From the NCBI GenBank assembly GCA_937901905.1, contig CALDIF010000074.1:1-64000 (forward strand): a stretch of DNA of 64,000 nt, given 5' to 3'. Below are positions 29,490 to 38,566 of the stretch, in pieces. Position 1 is the stretch's first letter; every line of letters starts with the position of its first letter. The DNA is from an uncultured Porphyromonadaceae bacterium. Lineage in GTDB: Bacteria > Bacteroidota > Bacteroidia > Bacteroidales > Muribaculaceae. The translations under genes and the position numbers were made by a program. Below the pieces are notes generated by a model. The model saw only the letters and a list, made by a program, of their open reading frames with translations, was not told where the DNA came from and did not search any database.

Positions 29490-30842
29490 TCAGAACTTGT
29501 AATCAACTCCGATACCAAGCACCCGATTGGTGCGGTGCATCACCTCGGTGCCGGCTAACTTGGTCCCGTAATAGTCATCAACATGCTTGGTATAGTCGCT
29601 GTACATTGTCCAGAAGTAACCGAGGTTCAGGCGTAAATGCCCGGTAATGTTCACCGCTCCGCCCAAACCGACCGAGTAACTGTCGCAGGCAAAACTTGTA
29701 TTAGCTTGATACTCATCACTCAAGCCGTAATCGGTGCGTTGACCGCCGGCACTTACGGTAAATCGTTTGTTGATATCCCACTCGATGCCTGCCAACACCT
29801 CATGCGTGCCACGCTTGAGAGCCTTTTCCCTGTCACCCGACATATGGGCATTCTTGTCATCGAAGAAATGATACTCGACCGTTGCACGCAGTTTGTCGGG
29901 AATAAACTCGTAACCTGCCGCCACACTGAGCAATGCGGGCATGTCGTAACGGGTCTTGACACCGTCTTGATAAGGCGCGAGTTTGTCACCGACGAGTGCC
30001 ATGACCGTCGCCGCGGGCATAGGCTGCATTGTCGTGGGATTGAGCACTGTAGCGGTGAGTGTCTTGGTGTCGTTAGGAATATTGAGTTTGGTGCGGAATT
30101 CATACTTGGCGGCAAGCGTCAAGCCTCCGACACGATAATTAAGACCCAACAACGGAGCGAAACCCCAACCTTTTTGGTCGGTATCTAACGCCATTGACAA
30201 CAACTCAACTTGGGGCTGCTTGAGCGTCACGTTTACGCCTCCGCGATAATAACCGCTATAATAACTCAAGCGACCGCCTATCGCTGCCGACAAGTGTTCG
30301 TTGAAACGGTATGCGAAATTCAACTGACCACCGAAGATATATTGTTTCCCCTTCATCTGTGATTTAAGATCATAGGTCGTCGGTGTCAGCGTGTTGTTCA
30401 CGCTGTACAACATTGCCATCACCGGAGCCGAAAACATGGGAATACCCTCGTCGTACTTGACGTAGCCACCGCTACCCACAATGCCTATCATCGCCGACAA
30501 CGACCAATCGCCCTTGCGGTATGACGCAAACAAACCCGGCACGAACGGAGCCGTGGCATCACCGTGGAACTTGTGGGTGTGGTTCTCATCGGGGAACAAA
30601 GGGAACGTGGCAGTTATGTCACGGTCTTGCCTGGGATACTGCCAGTTAAACGACAGTTGAAAACCCTCGTGAGTCCATGCGATACCTGCAGGGTTACTGT
30701 AAATAGCGTCAATGTCGCTTGTGGCTCCTCGCGCCATCATTCGATCGAAAGCAATGTGATAATTGGTGTTTGTCATCAATCCGCCGGCACTGGTCGTGAG
30801 CGCGACAATCACAATCTGTAAAAATAAAAACAATCTCTTCAT
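29490..30842 (-). CDS. FadL/OmpP1/TodX-family outer membrane transporter
   Basis: 450 residues with a signal peptide (MKRLFLFLQIVIVALTTSAGG). The N-terminal hatch segment (DAIYSNPAGIAWTHEGFQLS) is the family hallmark: NPAG sits in the FadL plug. A beta-barrel with alternating aromatic strands and a C-terminal aromatic residue (VDYKF) follows. These channels admit long-chain fatty acids or other hydrophobic compounds. Monocistronic by its spacing. Its upstream region carries an unusual 11-bp tandem repeat. Confidence 0.88.
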   Translation of the reverse strand: MKRLFLFLQIVIVALTTSAGGLMTNTNYHIAFDRMMARGATSDIDAIYSNPAGIAWTHEGFQLSFNWQYPRQDRDITATFPLFPDENHTHKFHGDATAPFVPGLFASYRKGDWSLSAMIGIVGSGGYVKYDEGIPMFSAPVMAMLYSVNNTLTPTTYDLKSQMKGKQYIFGGQLNFAYRFNEHLSAAIGGRLSYYSGYYRGGVNVTLKQPQVELLSMALDTDQKGWGFAPLLGLNYRVGGLTLAAKYEFRTKLNIPNDTKTLTATVLNPTTMQPMPAATVMALVGDKLAPYQDGVKTRYDMPALLSVAAGYEFIPDKLRATVEYHFFDDKNAHMSGDREKALKRGTHEVLAGIEWDINKRFTVSAGGQRTDYGLSDEYQANTSFACDSYSVGLGGAVNITGHLRLNLGYFWTMYSDYTKHVDDYYGTKLAGTEVMHRTNRVLGIGVDYKF

Positions 30843-30919
30843 AAACCAGTAATTAAAAAACCGACTGCAAAGATATAAAATTAATTCGACCTTTAGACCT
30901 TTGTATGTGGTAGAAATTA

Positions 30920-30974
30920 TAATTATTATGTAATTATTATGTAATTATTATGTAATTATTATGTAATTATTATG
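30920..30974. repeat. Five perfect tandem copies of an 11-bp unit
   Basis: TAATTATTATG is repeated five times without a mismatch (30920, 30931, 30942, 30953, 30964). The period is close to one helical turn and the tract is pure A/T apart from one G per unit. It sits 78-132 bp upstream of the FadL-like gene start and just downstream of trkH. Confidence 0.95.
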
Positions 30975-31007
30975 CAATAATGCGTGATTTTATCATCAAC
31001 GTTGTTG

Positions 31008-32480
31008 TCAGTCACGTCGCCAAAATGCAGGGGTGAACAACACGAGCACTGTGAATAACTCGAGTCGACCGATGAGCATCTCGGTCGCCAACAACCACTT
31101 GACCGCACACGGCAACGTGGCGAAACCGTCCACGGCAGCAGTCGAGCCGTAACCTAAGCCGTAATTGCTAATCATTGCCAATGATGTGTAAATCGAGTCA
31201 ACAATGGGCACCTCAAATAGGGTTAAAATCAAAGCAACAACGAGCATCACCATCACATAAATTGCAAGGAATGCTATAACTTTGGCAACGAGTGTGTGCG
31301 ACAAGACACGACCGTTAACCCTCACCGCTGTCACCGTGTTGGGGTGCAACACGCGATAAAATTCGTTTGCCGTATTCTTGAGCAAGACAATCAAGCGGTC
31401 TATCTTTGCGCCACCGCTTGTTGAGCCTGCCATACCGCCGAAAAATATCACCACCAACAACAACATGGCGATAAACTCGCCACGCGTTTCATAGTCCACA
31501 GTTGCCAAACCGGTACTTGACATTGCCGACACTGTGTCAAATAACGAGAACACGACACGATCGAGTGTCGAGGACGCATACCCCTCGGCGGTCATATTAA
31601 CGAAAATAACAGCCGACACTATCAGCATCATCGCCACGTAATACTTGAACGTGTCATTGCCCCTCAATCGGGAAAATCGCCCACGCACCACGCTATATAT
31701 GATGCTGAAGTTAATTCCGCCAACAAACATGAATGCCGTGACCACACCGTAAACCCAGTAGTCATTCCAATAGTGCAAACCCGCATTGCGAGTCGAGAAA
31801 CCACCGGTAGCCATCGTGGTCATCGCGTGGAACACGGCATCGTACCAACCTAACGAACGGGTGAGCAAAACAGCCATCACGGCAGTGAGAATAATATAAA
31901 TCAGCCATAAATCCTTGGCCGTTTGACTCACACGCGGTCGCAGACGCTCATGAGTAATACCGGTCACCTCGGCATTGAACATTGCTATTCCCCCTTTCTG
32001 GTTGAGCATGGGAATTACCGCCAACGTGAACAAGATAATACCGAGACCTCCAATCCACTGCATGATGGCGCGCCAAAACAGTATTCCTCTCGGCAATGCC
32101 TCAATATCGGTGACCACACTCGCACCCGTTGTGGTAAATCCGCTCATCGTTTCAAAAAAGGCATCGGTCACAGTGGTTAACGTACCGCTTATCAAGAATG
32201 GCAACATGCCGAACAACGAGAAGAACACCCAAATGATTGCAGTGAGCAACAACCCTTCACGACGACGCATCACGGCGTGATTGCCGGGTTTCAGCCCCAT
32301 CGTCATCAGCAGACCTGCGGCTGCCGTGATGACAGATGACACCACAAATGCCAACAATGATGTCATGTCATCGTAATACCACGACACGGCGGCGGGCATG
32401 AGCATGAATGCCGCTTCAATGAACTGCAGCCAACCCTGCACACGCAGTACTACCGGGAAATTCAAACGCGTTGTCATCAC
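31008..32480 (-). CDS. trkH: Trk-type potassium uptake channel subunit
   Basis: 490 residues. The Trk/Ktr fold has four M1-P-M2 repeats with the selectivity-filter segments visible as TTTGASVVT, TMATGGFST, SSTGLATVD and SNYGLGYGS. It imports K+, gated by the cytoplasmic TrkA ring. Its start overlaps the trkA stop by 4 nt, so the two are translationally coupled. Confidence 0.93.
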   Translation of the reverse strand: MMTTRLNFPVVLRVQGWLQFIEAAFMLMPAAVSWYYDDMTSLLAFVVSSVITAAAGLLMTMGLKPGNHAVMRRREGLLLTAIIWVFFSLFGMLPFLISGTLTTVTDAFFETMSGFTTTGASVVTDIEALPRGILFWRAIMQWIGGLGIILFTLAVIPMLNQKGGIAMFNAEVTGITHERLRPRVSQTAKDLWLIYIILTAVMAVLLTRSLGWYDAVFHAMTTMATGGFSTRNAGLHYWNDYWVYGVVTAFMFVGGINFSIIYSVVRGRFSRLRGNDTFKYYVAMMLIVSAVIFVNMTAEGYASSTLDRVVFSLFDTVSAMSSTGLATVDYETRGEFIAMLLLVVIFFGGMAGSTSGGAKIDRLIVLLKNTANEFYRVLHPNTVTAVRVNGRVLSHTLVAKVIAFLAIYVMVMLVVALILTLFEVPIVDSIYTSLAMISNYGLGYGSTAAVDGFATLPCAVKWLLATEMLIGRLELFTVLVLFTPAFWRRD

Positions 32481-33808
32481 TTGAAAATCCTATCCAACTT
32501 GTGAATACTACCGATGAGGCAGAACACCACAACATGGTCACCGCCACGCAGTTGTGTATCTCCCTGAACCAACATACCCTTACCGTCACGCACGACACCG
32601 GCAATGGTAAGGTCGTCGGGCAGTCGCAAGTCGCGTACGGGAGCACGAGTCACGCTGCTTCCGTCCTTAATTACCAGTTCGGCAACTTCGGCATCGGCAA
32701 GGGCCAAACATTTGGCATTGGACGTGTCGGCATCAAGCATGAGTTGAACAATACGACTCGAGGCAATCAATTTCTTGTTGATTACAGTGCCTATATTGAG
32801 CAACTCTGCCTCGTTGATATACTGCAAATTCTCGATGGACGCGATTGTCTTGCTCACGCCGTGCTCCTTTGCCATCATACAGCCCAAGATATTCGCCTCA
32901 CTGACATCGGTCAATGCTACGAACACATCATAGTCGGCAATCCCCTCTTCATCAAGCAATTCGGTATCTCGAGCATCACCATTGACAATAATACAATCGG
33001 GCAATAATGTGGTCAACTCTTCGCATCTCGCATAATCGGGTTCGATAATTTTGATGCGGTAACGTCCGGCTGCCATTGTCGCTAACTGAACAGTGAGGTC
33101 ACCGCCACCCATGACCAACACTTTTTCCACACCGATATGCACTTTACCACACAGGTCGACAACAGCGTTGATGTGAGCACGGGTAGTCGCAAGGTATACA
33201 ATATCGTTTGCCAAGATGATGTCGGCACCGCGCGGAATAATGGTTTCGCGATTACGCTTGATTGCACAAACATGCATACGCTCGGCAACATCACCAAGAT
33301 CTCGCAGACGTTTGCCGACGAGGACGCTGTTTGCTCGCAACTTCACTCCGACCACAATCAATTGTCCGTCAAACAGTTCGAACCAATTTCGCACCCATGT
33401 GCGACGCAAAGCGGTGAGCATTTCCTCACTCGCCACCTCATCGGGATAAATCAAGTTATCGACACCGATGGCATTAAAATACTCGCGGTGGCGACGATTG
33501 ACAAATTCGGCATTATTGACCCTCGATACTGTCAAACGAGCACCGAGACGCTTGGCTATTGAGCATGCCAACACGTTGCGGGTTTCATCGGAAGTGACAG
33601 CGATGAACAAGTCGGCTCCGCCCACTCCGGCATTCTTGAGATCGACAAACGACACTGCGCTACCGACAACCGACATCAAGTTATAATTTTCAAGAGCAAT
33701 AAGGCGACGTTCGTCACTGTCAATGACAATGATGTCTTGCTCCTCGTCACTCAGCATCTTGGCAAGATGCGTGCCGACCTCGCCCGCTCCGGCAATTACG
33801 ATTCTCAT
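32477..33808 (-). CDS. trkA: Trk system potassium uptake regulatory subunit
   Basis: 443 residues: two tandem RCK units, each a Rossmann NAD-binding domain plus a TrkA_C domain. The first glycine motif is MRIVIAGAGEVGTHLA, the second VLVMGGGDLTVQLA near residue 230. It binds NAD(H) or adenine nucleotides and gates TrkH. It lies 7 bp after dxs, in a four-gene operon. Confidence 0.94.
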   Translation of the reverse strand: MRIVIAGAGEVGTHLAKMLSDEEQDIIVIDSDERRLIALENYNLMSVVGSAVSFVDLKNAGVGGADLFIAVTSDETRNVLACSIAKRLGARLTVSRVNNAEFVNRRHREYFNAIGVDNLIYPDEVASEEMLTALRRTWVRNWFELFDGQLIVVGVKLRANSVLVGKRLRDLGDVAERMHVCAIKRNRETIIPRGADIILANDIVYLATTRAHINAVVDLCGKVHIGVEKVLVMGGGDLTVQLATMAAGRYRIKIIEPDYARCEELTTLLPDCIIVNGDARDTELLDEEGIADYDVFVALTDVSEANILGCMMAKEHGVSKTIASIENLQYINEAELLNIGTVINKKLIASSRIVQLMLDADTSNAKCLALADAEVAELVIKDGSSVTRAPVRDLRLPDDLTIAGVVRDGKGMLVQGDTQLRGGDHVVVFCLIGSIHKLDRIFK

Positions 33809-33815
33809 GAGTGTG

Positions 33816-35741
33816 TTATTCGTTAAATTGTGAATTTAATCGGAGCACCTCGGCAACGACACTCTCGGCATCCATGCCGCAATCGTGATAAAGTTGTGCC
33901 GGTGTGCCTTGATGCACAAAGCGGTCTTGCACACCCAACTTGACAACAGGCGTGACAAAATCATGTTCGTTGAGCCAATCGGTCACGGCCGAACCGAGTC
34001 CGCCGGTTACCGTGCCGTCCTCGAGAGTCACAATCGCACTGTAACGTGTTGCGACCTCGTTCATTATATCATCGTCAAGCGGTTTGAGGAAAACCATGTC
34101 GTAGTGTGCCGCTTGTACACCGCGTGAGGCAAGAACTGACAATGCCTCGGTAACATGAGAGGCAATCGCGCCTATTGAAAGGACAGCAACTTTTCCGCCC
34201 TCGGCAAGACACTCACCGCGTCCTACAGCGACCCGTTCCAGTTCACAGTGCCAATCGGTCAACACCCCACGTCCGCGTGGGTATCGGATTGCCCATGGGC
34301 CTTGAGCATCGACCAGCGAGGTGTACATCAACCGTCGCAGCCAATGCTCATCGCGAGGAGCGGCTATCGTCATGCCGGGAATGTGGCGCAAATATGCCAA
34401 GTCAAACAATCCGTGATGTGTCACGCCGTCTTCTCCCACCAGTCCGCCCCGATCGATACAGAATGTGACCGGTAGTCCCAATATCGCAACGTCATGAATA
34501 ATCTGGTCATAGGCACGCTGTAAAAAAGTGCTGTAAATGCAACAAAACGGACGCATTCCGTCACACGCGAGTCCACCGGCAAACGTCACTGCATGTCCCT
34601 CACTGATGCCCACATCAAAGGTGCGTTCGGGCACTTCATGCTGCATTATGTCCACACTCGTACCACCCGGCATGGCAGCGGTAATTGCCACTACCCTCTT
34701 GTCGGCTCGTGCCAACTCCAACAACGTTTGCCCCATCACAGTTTGGAACTTGGGCGGGCGGTTCTCGTTGTCTTCTTTCTCACGTTCACCTGTCAATTCG
34801 TCGAAACGACCGGGTGCATGCCATGTAGTAGGATCGGACTCGGCAGCCTGATACCCTTTACCCTTAACCGTGTGAAGGTGAACCAAACGAGGTCCGCTCA
34901 TGTCCTTGATATCCCTGAACAACTTTACCAACCTCACCACATCGTGCCCGTCAAACGGGCCGAAGTAACGTATGTTGAGACCTTCAAATATGTTTTGTTG
35001 CCCTGTAAGGAACGACTTGACCGAGTTGTTGAAACGCATGATAAGTCCCTTGCGGTTCTCATTCACCATGCCATGCCGTCGCAGGAAGTTGTATGCCTTG
35101 TAACGCAGTGTATTATAACGCTTGCTCGTGGTTAGACGTGACATATATTCTCCCAATGCCCCCACGCGCTCGTCAATCGACATATCATTGTCATTGAGAA
35201 TTATGAGCAGGTTATTGGGGTTATTACTCACGTTGTTAAGTCCCTCAAAAGCCAAGCCGCCACCGATGCTTGCGTCACCAATCACGGCTACTACCTTGCG
35301 ATGTTTGTCACCGTTCAACTGAGCGGCTATTGCCATGCCTAAGGCTGCACTGATGCTGTTGCTCGCGTGACCGGCTGTGAACGTGTCATACTCACTCTCG
35401 GTTGGTATAGGGAAACCGCTCAAGCCCCCCGACTTGCGATTAGCGATGAACCTGTCTCGACGACCGGTCAGTATCTTGTGGGCGTACGCTTGGTGACCTA
35501 CGTCCCACACGATTTTATCCTCGGGAGTGTCGAACACATAATGTAATGCCACGACAATCTCTACTGCTCCCATGCTCGAAGCGAAGTGCCCGGGGTTAGT
35601 AGACAGATGATGTATCATGAAACGACGCAACTCGGCGCACACTGCCGGCAAACGATCCACCGGCAATTTTTTCAAATCGGCAGGACTGTCAATCGCTGCA
35701 AGCAAAGGGAAATTTTCATTGGTATAGCTATCGTCGCTCAT
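33816..35741 (-). CDS. dxs: 1-deoxy-D-xylulose-5-phosphate synthase
   Basis: 641 residues. A TPP-dependent enzyme joining pyruvate and glyceraldehyde 3-phosphate, the first step of the MEP isoprenoid pathway. Motifs: VWDVGHQAYAHKIL, the TPP-binding GDASIGGGLAFEGLNN, HTVKGKGY, and DVGISEGHAVTFAGGLA in the pyrimidine domain. Full length. 3 bp after a small membrane protein gene. Confidence 0.96.
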   Translation of the reverse strand: MSDDSYTNENFPLLAAIDSPADLKKLPVDRLPAVCAELRRFMIHHLSTNPGHFASSMGAVEIVVALHYVFDTPEDKIVWDVGHQAYAHKILTGRRDRFIANRKSGGLSGFPIPTESEYDTFTAGHASNSISAALGMAIAAQLNGDKHRKVVAVIGDASIGGGLAFEGLNNVSNNPNNLLIILNDNDMSIDERVGALGEYMSRLTTSKRYNTLRYKAYNFLRRHGMVNENRKGLIMRFNNSVKSFLTGQQNIFEGLNIRYFGPFDGHDVVRLVKLFRDIKDMSGPRLVHLHTVKGKGYQAAESDPTTWHAPGRFDELTGEREKEDNENRPPKFQTVMGQTLLELARADKRVVAITAAMPGGTSVDIMQHEVPERTFDVGISEGHAVTFAGGLACDGMRPFCCIYSTFLQRAYDQIIHDVAILGLPVTFCIDRGGLVGEDGVTHHGLFDLAYLRHIPGMTIAAPRDEHWLRRLMYTSLVDAQGPWAIRYPRGRGVLTDWHCELERVAVGRGECLAEGGKVAVLSIGAIASHVTEALSVLASRGVQAAHYDMVFLKPLDDDIMNEVATRYSAIVTLEDGTVTGGLGSAVTDWLNEHDFVTPVVKLGVQDRFVHQGTPAQLYHDCGMDAESVVAEVLRLNSQFNE

Positions 35742-35744
35742 CGA

Positions 35745-35921
35745 TCATTCTTTATTACGCACATATTTCTTGTACAGTGGAACGAACACGACAATACCAC
35801 TCGCCACAACAGTGAACATTGTCATGAATGTCACTTGACGCACTCGCGATAAAAGCAAGTAACACAACAACAACCACAAGACAAGTATGAAACCGAACCT
35901 GATATAGTTACCGCTCGTCAT
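35745..35921 (-). CDS. Small two-helix membrane protein
   Basis: 58 residues when started at the ATG 35921 (MTSGNYIRFG). Two hydrophobic helices, IRFGFILVLWLLLCYLLL and FTVVASGIVVFVPLY, end in a basic tail KKYVRNKE. It lies only 3 bp before dxs, so it is probably its operon leader gene. An upstream in-frame start exists (35987) but adds a poorly membrane-like segment. No family recognised. Confidence 0.6.
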   Translation of the reverse strand: MTSGNYIRFGFILVLWLLLCYLLLSRVRQVTFMTMFTVVASGIVVFVPLYKKYVRNKE

Positions 35922-36200
35922 ATTCGCTAAAGCCTTTTGAGACGCAAATATACTAAAAAGATTTGTATCTTGCGAATTTAAAATCAATGAAACACTTTTA
36001 GAAAAACATTTTGAACTGTCGTAATCTCCTCAATACAGCTGCACCATGGGGGCACTCTTTGTTATGTCATCGGTCGGCGATTTCGCTGACTTCACCCACG
36101 CCATTTAAAGAACCGCATGTGAGAAAAGTCAAATCCATCTCGATGGTCAAGAATATAGACATCGTGCGTTGTAGCATGATTTTAAGTAATGTAGCAAGAA
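35922..36200. other. Gene-free gap between thiL and the small membrane protein gene
   Basis: No convincing gene; a 68-codon minus-strand frame (36067-36273) overlaps the thiL end and lacks coding character. A partial -7 box (CAAATATA on plus, 35945-35952) could serve the dxs operon, but no good -33 box is seen. Confidence 0.4.
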
Positions 36201-36232
36201 GTTCGGGGACATCTTGCATGGTGTCCCTGAAC
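36201..36232 (-). terminator. Terminator-like hairpin after thiL
   Basis: GTTCGGGGACA (36201-36211) pairs with TGTCCCTGAAC (36222-36232) with one mismatch, 19 bp after the thiL stop. The U tract on the minus strand is weak. Confidence 0.5.
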
Positions 36233-36251
36233 TTGTGTCGAGTTTCCGGTG

Positions 36252-37280
36252 TTACTCCGTAAAAGCGTTCCACCCTTGTGCACGCAACGCAACTTCGCTA
36301 TTATCACGAGTTTGCAGAACTGCGCCTAATTCTTGTCGGGTGATATGACCGATAAGGCGTGCGGTTTTCATCTGTTGAACCTGCTCGTAGCAAGATAGTG
36401 GCACGGTGAATAACAACTCATAGTCTTCTCCACCGTTCATGGCAGCGGTAACAAGGTTCATGTTGAGTTCTTCGGCCATCACAGCCGTCTGATAATCAAT
36501 AGGAATGCGATCCTCATAAATGCGACAACCCACACCGCTCGCTTTGCAGATGTGCAACAACTCGCTTGACAAACCGTCACTAACATCTATCATTGCAGTG
36601 GGTGTGATGCCCAATGACCTCAACTCGGCTATGACATCACGACGAGCCTCGGGCTTGAGTTGACGTTCGATAATGTATTCCCTTCCGGCAAAGTCGGGTT
36701 GAAAATCCTTAATTCCGGCACCTGCAACGCGCTCACGTTCCAATAGTTGCAAACCCATATACGCTGCACCCAAATCACCGCTCACACACACCAAGTCGGT
36801 GTCGTGCGCGCCACTACGATAAACAATCTCATCGCGAGACGCATCGCCTATGGCTGTGATACTGATGAGCAATCCGGTGACACTCGCACTCGTGTCACCG
36901 CCGACGAGGTCAACACCATAGTGTTCGCATGCCAAGCGCATACCGGCATACAACTCACTGATGTGTTCAACCGTGAACCGACGGCTTATACCTAAACTGA
37001 CTGTCACTTGGCGAGGAGTACCGTTCATGGCATACACATCACTCAAGTTGACAACGACAGCCTTGTATCCGAGGTGTCTCAACGGCACGTAAGTCAAGTC
37101 GAAGTGTATACCTTCAAGCAGCAAATCGGTAGTTACGAGAGTGCAACGGTCGCCATAGTTGAGAACAGCACAATCGTCACCCACACCACGCTCAGTTGAT
37201 GAGTTTTTCAATTCTATACCCTCGGTGAGTCGCTCTATCAAGCCAAACTCGCCGAGGGTTGAAATTTCAGTTTCGTTCAT
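36252..37280 (-). CDS. thiL: Thiamine-monophosphate kinase
   Basis: 342 residues. ThiL phosphorylates thiamine monophosphate to the active diphosphate. It belongs to the PurM/AIRS ATP-binding superfamily: GVGDDCAVLNYG (N-terminal metal/ATP site), LLEGIHFDLTY, AVVVNLSDVYAMNG, LVGGDTSAS, IDVSDGLSSELLHI. Downstream of lpxK with a 106-bp gap. In several Bacteroides genomes a purine nucleoside phosphorylase gene sits in that place, as I recall it; none is present here. Confidence 0.94.
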   Translation of the reverse strand: MNETEISTLGEFGLIERLTEGIELKNSSTERGVGDDCAVLNYGDRCTLVTTDLLLEGIHFDLTYVPLRHLGYKAVVVNLSDVYAMNGTPRQVTVSLGISRRFTVEHISELYAGMRLACEHYGVDLVGGDTSASVTGLLISITAIGDASRDEIVYRSGAHDTDLVCVSGDLGAAYMGLQLLERERVAGAGIKDFQPDFAGREYIIERQLKPEARRDVIAELRSLGITPTAMIDVSDGLSSELLHICKASGVGCRIYEDRIPIDYQTAVMAEELNMNLVTAAMNGGEDYELLFTVPLSCYEQVQQMKTARLIGHITRQELGAVLQTRDNSEVALRAQGWNAFTE

Positions 37281-37386
37281 ATAATGTCATTACTCGTTAT
37301 ATGTTTTAAAACCGTTTAGGTCGGGTTCTAAAATCAACAAGCAAATATCTTCATCGCTTCTGAATTCGCCTAACCCACACCCTAAA

Positions 37387-38517
37387 CTAAATCGCGTCAG
37401 TCAAATCAATGTGTTGCTCTATTCGCTTCACCAATTGGTCGATAAAAGCGGGCTCCTCCTGTTCGAGCACACCGATGCGAATAGGCACATAAAATATACA
37501 ATCACGCTTTTCAGGCGGATAATACGCGTTATTCAGTATCTTGACCGCATCTTTCTCGGTTGTCAAGATAAACTTGCGTTGTCCCTCTAACTCTTCAAGA
37601 GTTTCGAATATCTCATCAAAATCAGCTCGTGTGTAGTAATGGTGGTCATCATAGTGTATCACCTTCAAGTTGGCACCGAAGCCGAGCAGATACTTGGCGA
37701 ACGGACGATGATTGGCGATACCGGTCACACACAATACCGCATCGGTCGGTCGCAAATCACGCAACGAAGCCAACGCCACACCGGGAATGGGGAATATCGG
37801 TCGGGGGTCGCCGTATCGTATAGTGCTGTAATACAGGTCAGTACTGGGGAACAACCCGAGGTTTTCACGTACCATGCGACGATCGCGTGGAGTTATATCG
37901 GGCGGACACTTGGTCACGACGACCATGTCGCTTTGCAGCACATATCTCACAGGTTCGCGCAATGTTCCCAACGGCAACAACTTGTCCTCATAGGGCAATC
38001 GTGTGTAGTCTATCAAGACAATGTTGACCTTGGGGTTAACCTTGCGATGTTGAAAAGCATCATCAAGCAAGATGAGATCCAATTCAGGGTGAATCTTGCG
38101 TAACTGCCGGATACCGGCAACACGATCCTCACAAACCGCCAACTCAATCAAGCCGTTAAACTTGTGGAAAATCTGGAAAGGCTCGTCACCAATGTCGCGC
38201 GGTGACAGTGTGTCGGTTGCGAGAATAAAGCCGGTTGTCATGCGTTTATAACCGCGGGAGATGACACCGATTTTATATCGCGAATACAATGCCTCTATTA
38301 TGTACTCGACCATAGGTGTCTTACCGGTACCACCTACTGTCACATTTCCGACACTGACAACAGGAATTTTGAACTTGGTGCGTTTTATCCAACCCATATT
38401 GAACATAGTGTTGCGCACCCACACCGCAGCCCCGTAAACACGCGAACACGGCAGAAGTATCGCATTAAGCATTTTCTTGCGAATATTCTTATTCAATATT
38501 TTGGATAAAAAACTCAT
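37387..38517 (-). CDS. lpxK: Tetraacyldisaccharide 4'-kinase
   Basis: 376 residues. LpxK phosphorylates the lipid A disaccharide at the 4' position on the inner face of the inner membrane. A membrane-associated N-terminal helix is followed by the P-loop GNVTVGGTGKTPMVEYI and LILLDDAFQHRKV, a family hallmark. The ATG at 38517 is preferred over a TTG one codon earlier. 49 bp after sppA, so probably cotranscribed. Confidence 0.94.
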   Translation of the reverse strand: MSFLSKILNKNIRKKMLNAILLPCSRVYGAAVWVRNTMFNMGWIKRTKFKIPVVSVGNVTVGGTGKTPMVEYIIEALYSRYKIGVISRGYKRMTTGFILATDTLSPRDIGDEPFQIFHKFNGLIELAVCEDRVAGIRQLRKIHPELDLILLDDAFQHRKVNPKVNIVLIDYTRLPYEDKLLPLGTLREPVRYVLQSDMVVVTKCPPDITPRDRRMVRENLGLFPSTDLYYSTIRYGDPRPIFPIPGVALASLRDLRPTDAVLCVTGIANHRPFAKYLLGFGANLKVIHYDDHHYYTRADFDEIFETLEELEGQRKFILTTEKDAVKILNNAYYPPEKRDCIFYVPIRIGVLEQEEPAFIDQLVKRIEQHIDLTDAI

Positions 38518-38566
38518 CAAACGGGTCTCAATCGACTTTAGAAGGTATCAAACACCCTGACTCCTG

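Noticed and set aside
30920..30974. Short regular repeats as a CRISPR array
   Set aside because: Units are contiguous, only 11 bp, without spacers; no cas genes in the window.
36067..36273. Minus-strand 68-codon gene after thiL
   Set aside because: It overlaps the thiL end and covers the terminator-like hairpin; composition is not gene-like.
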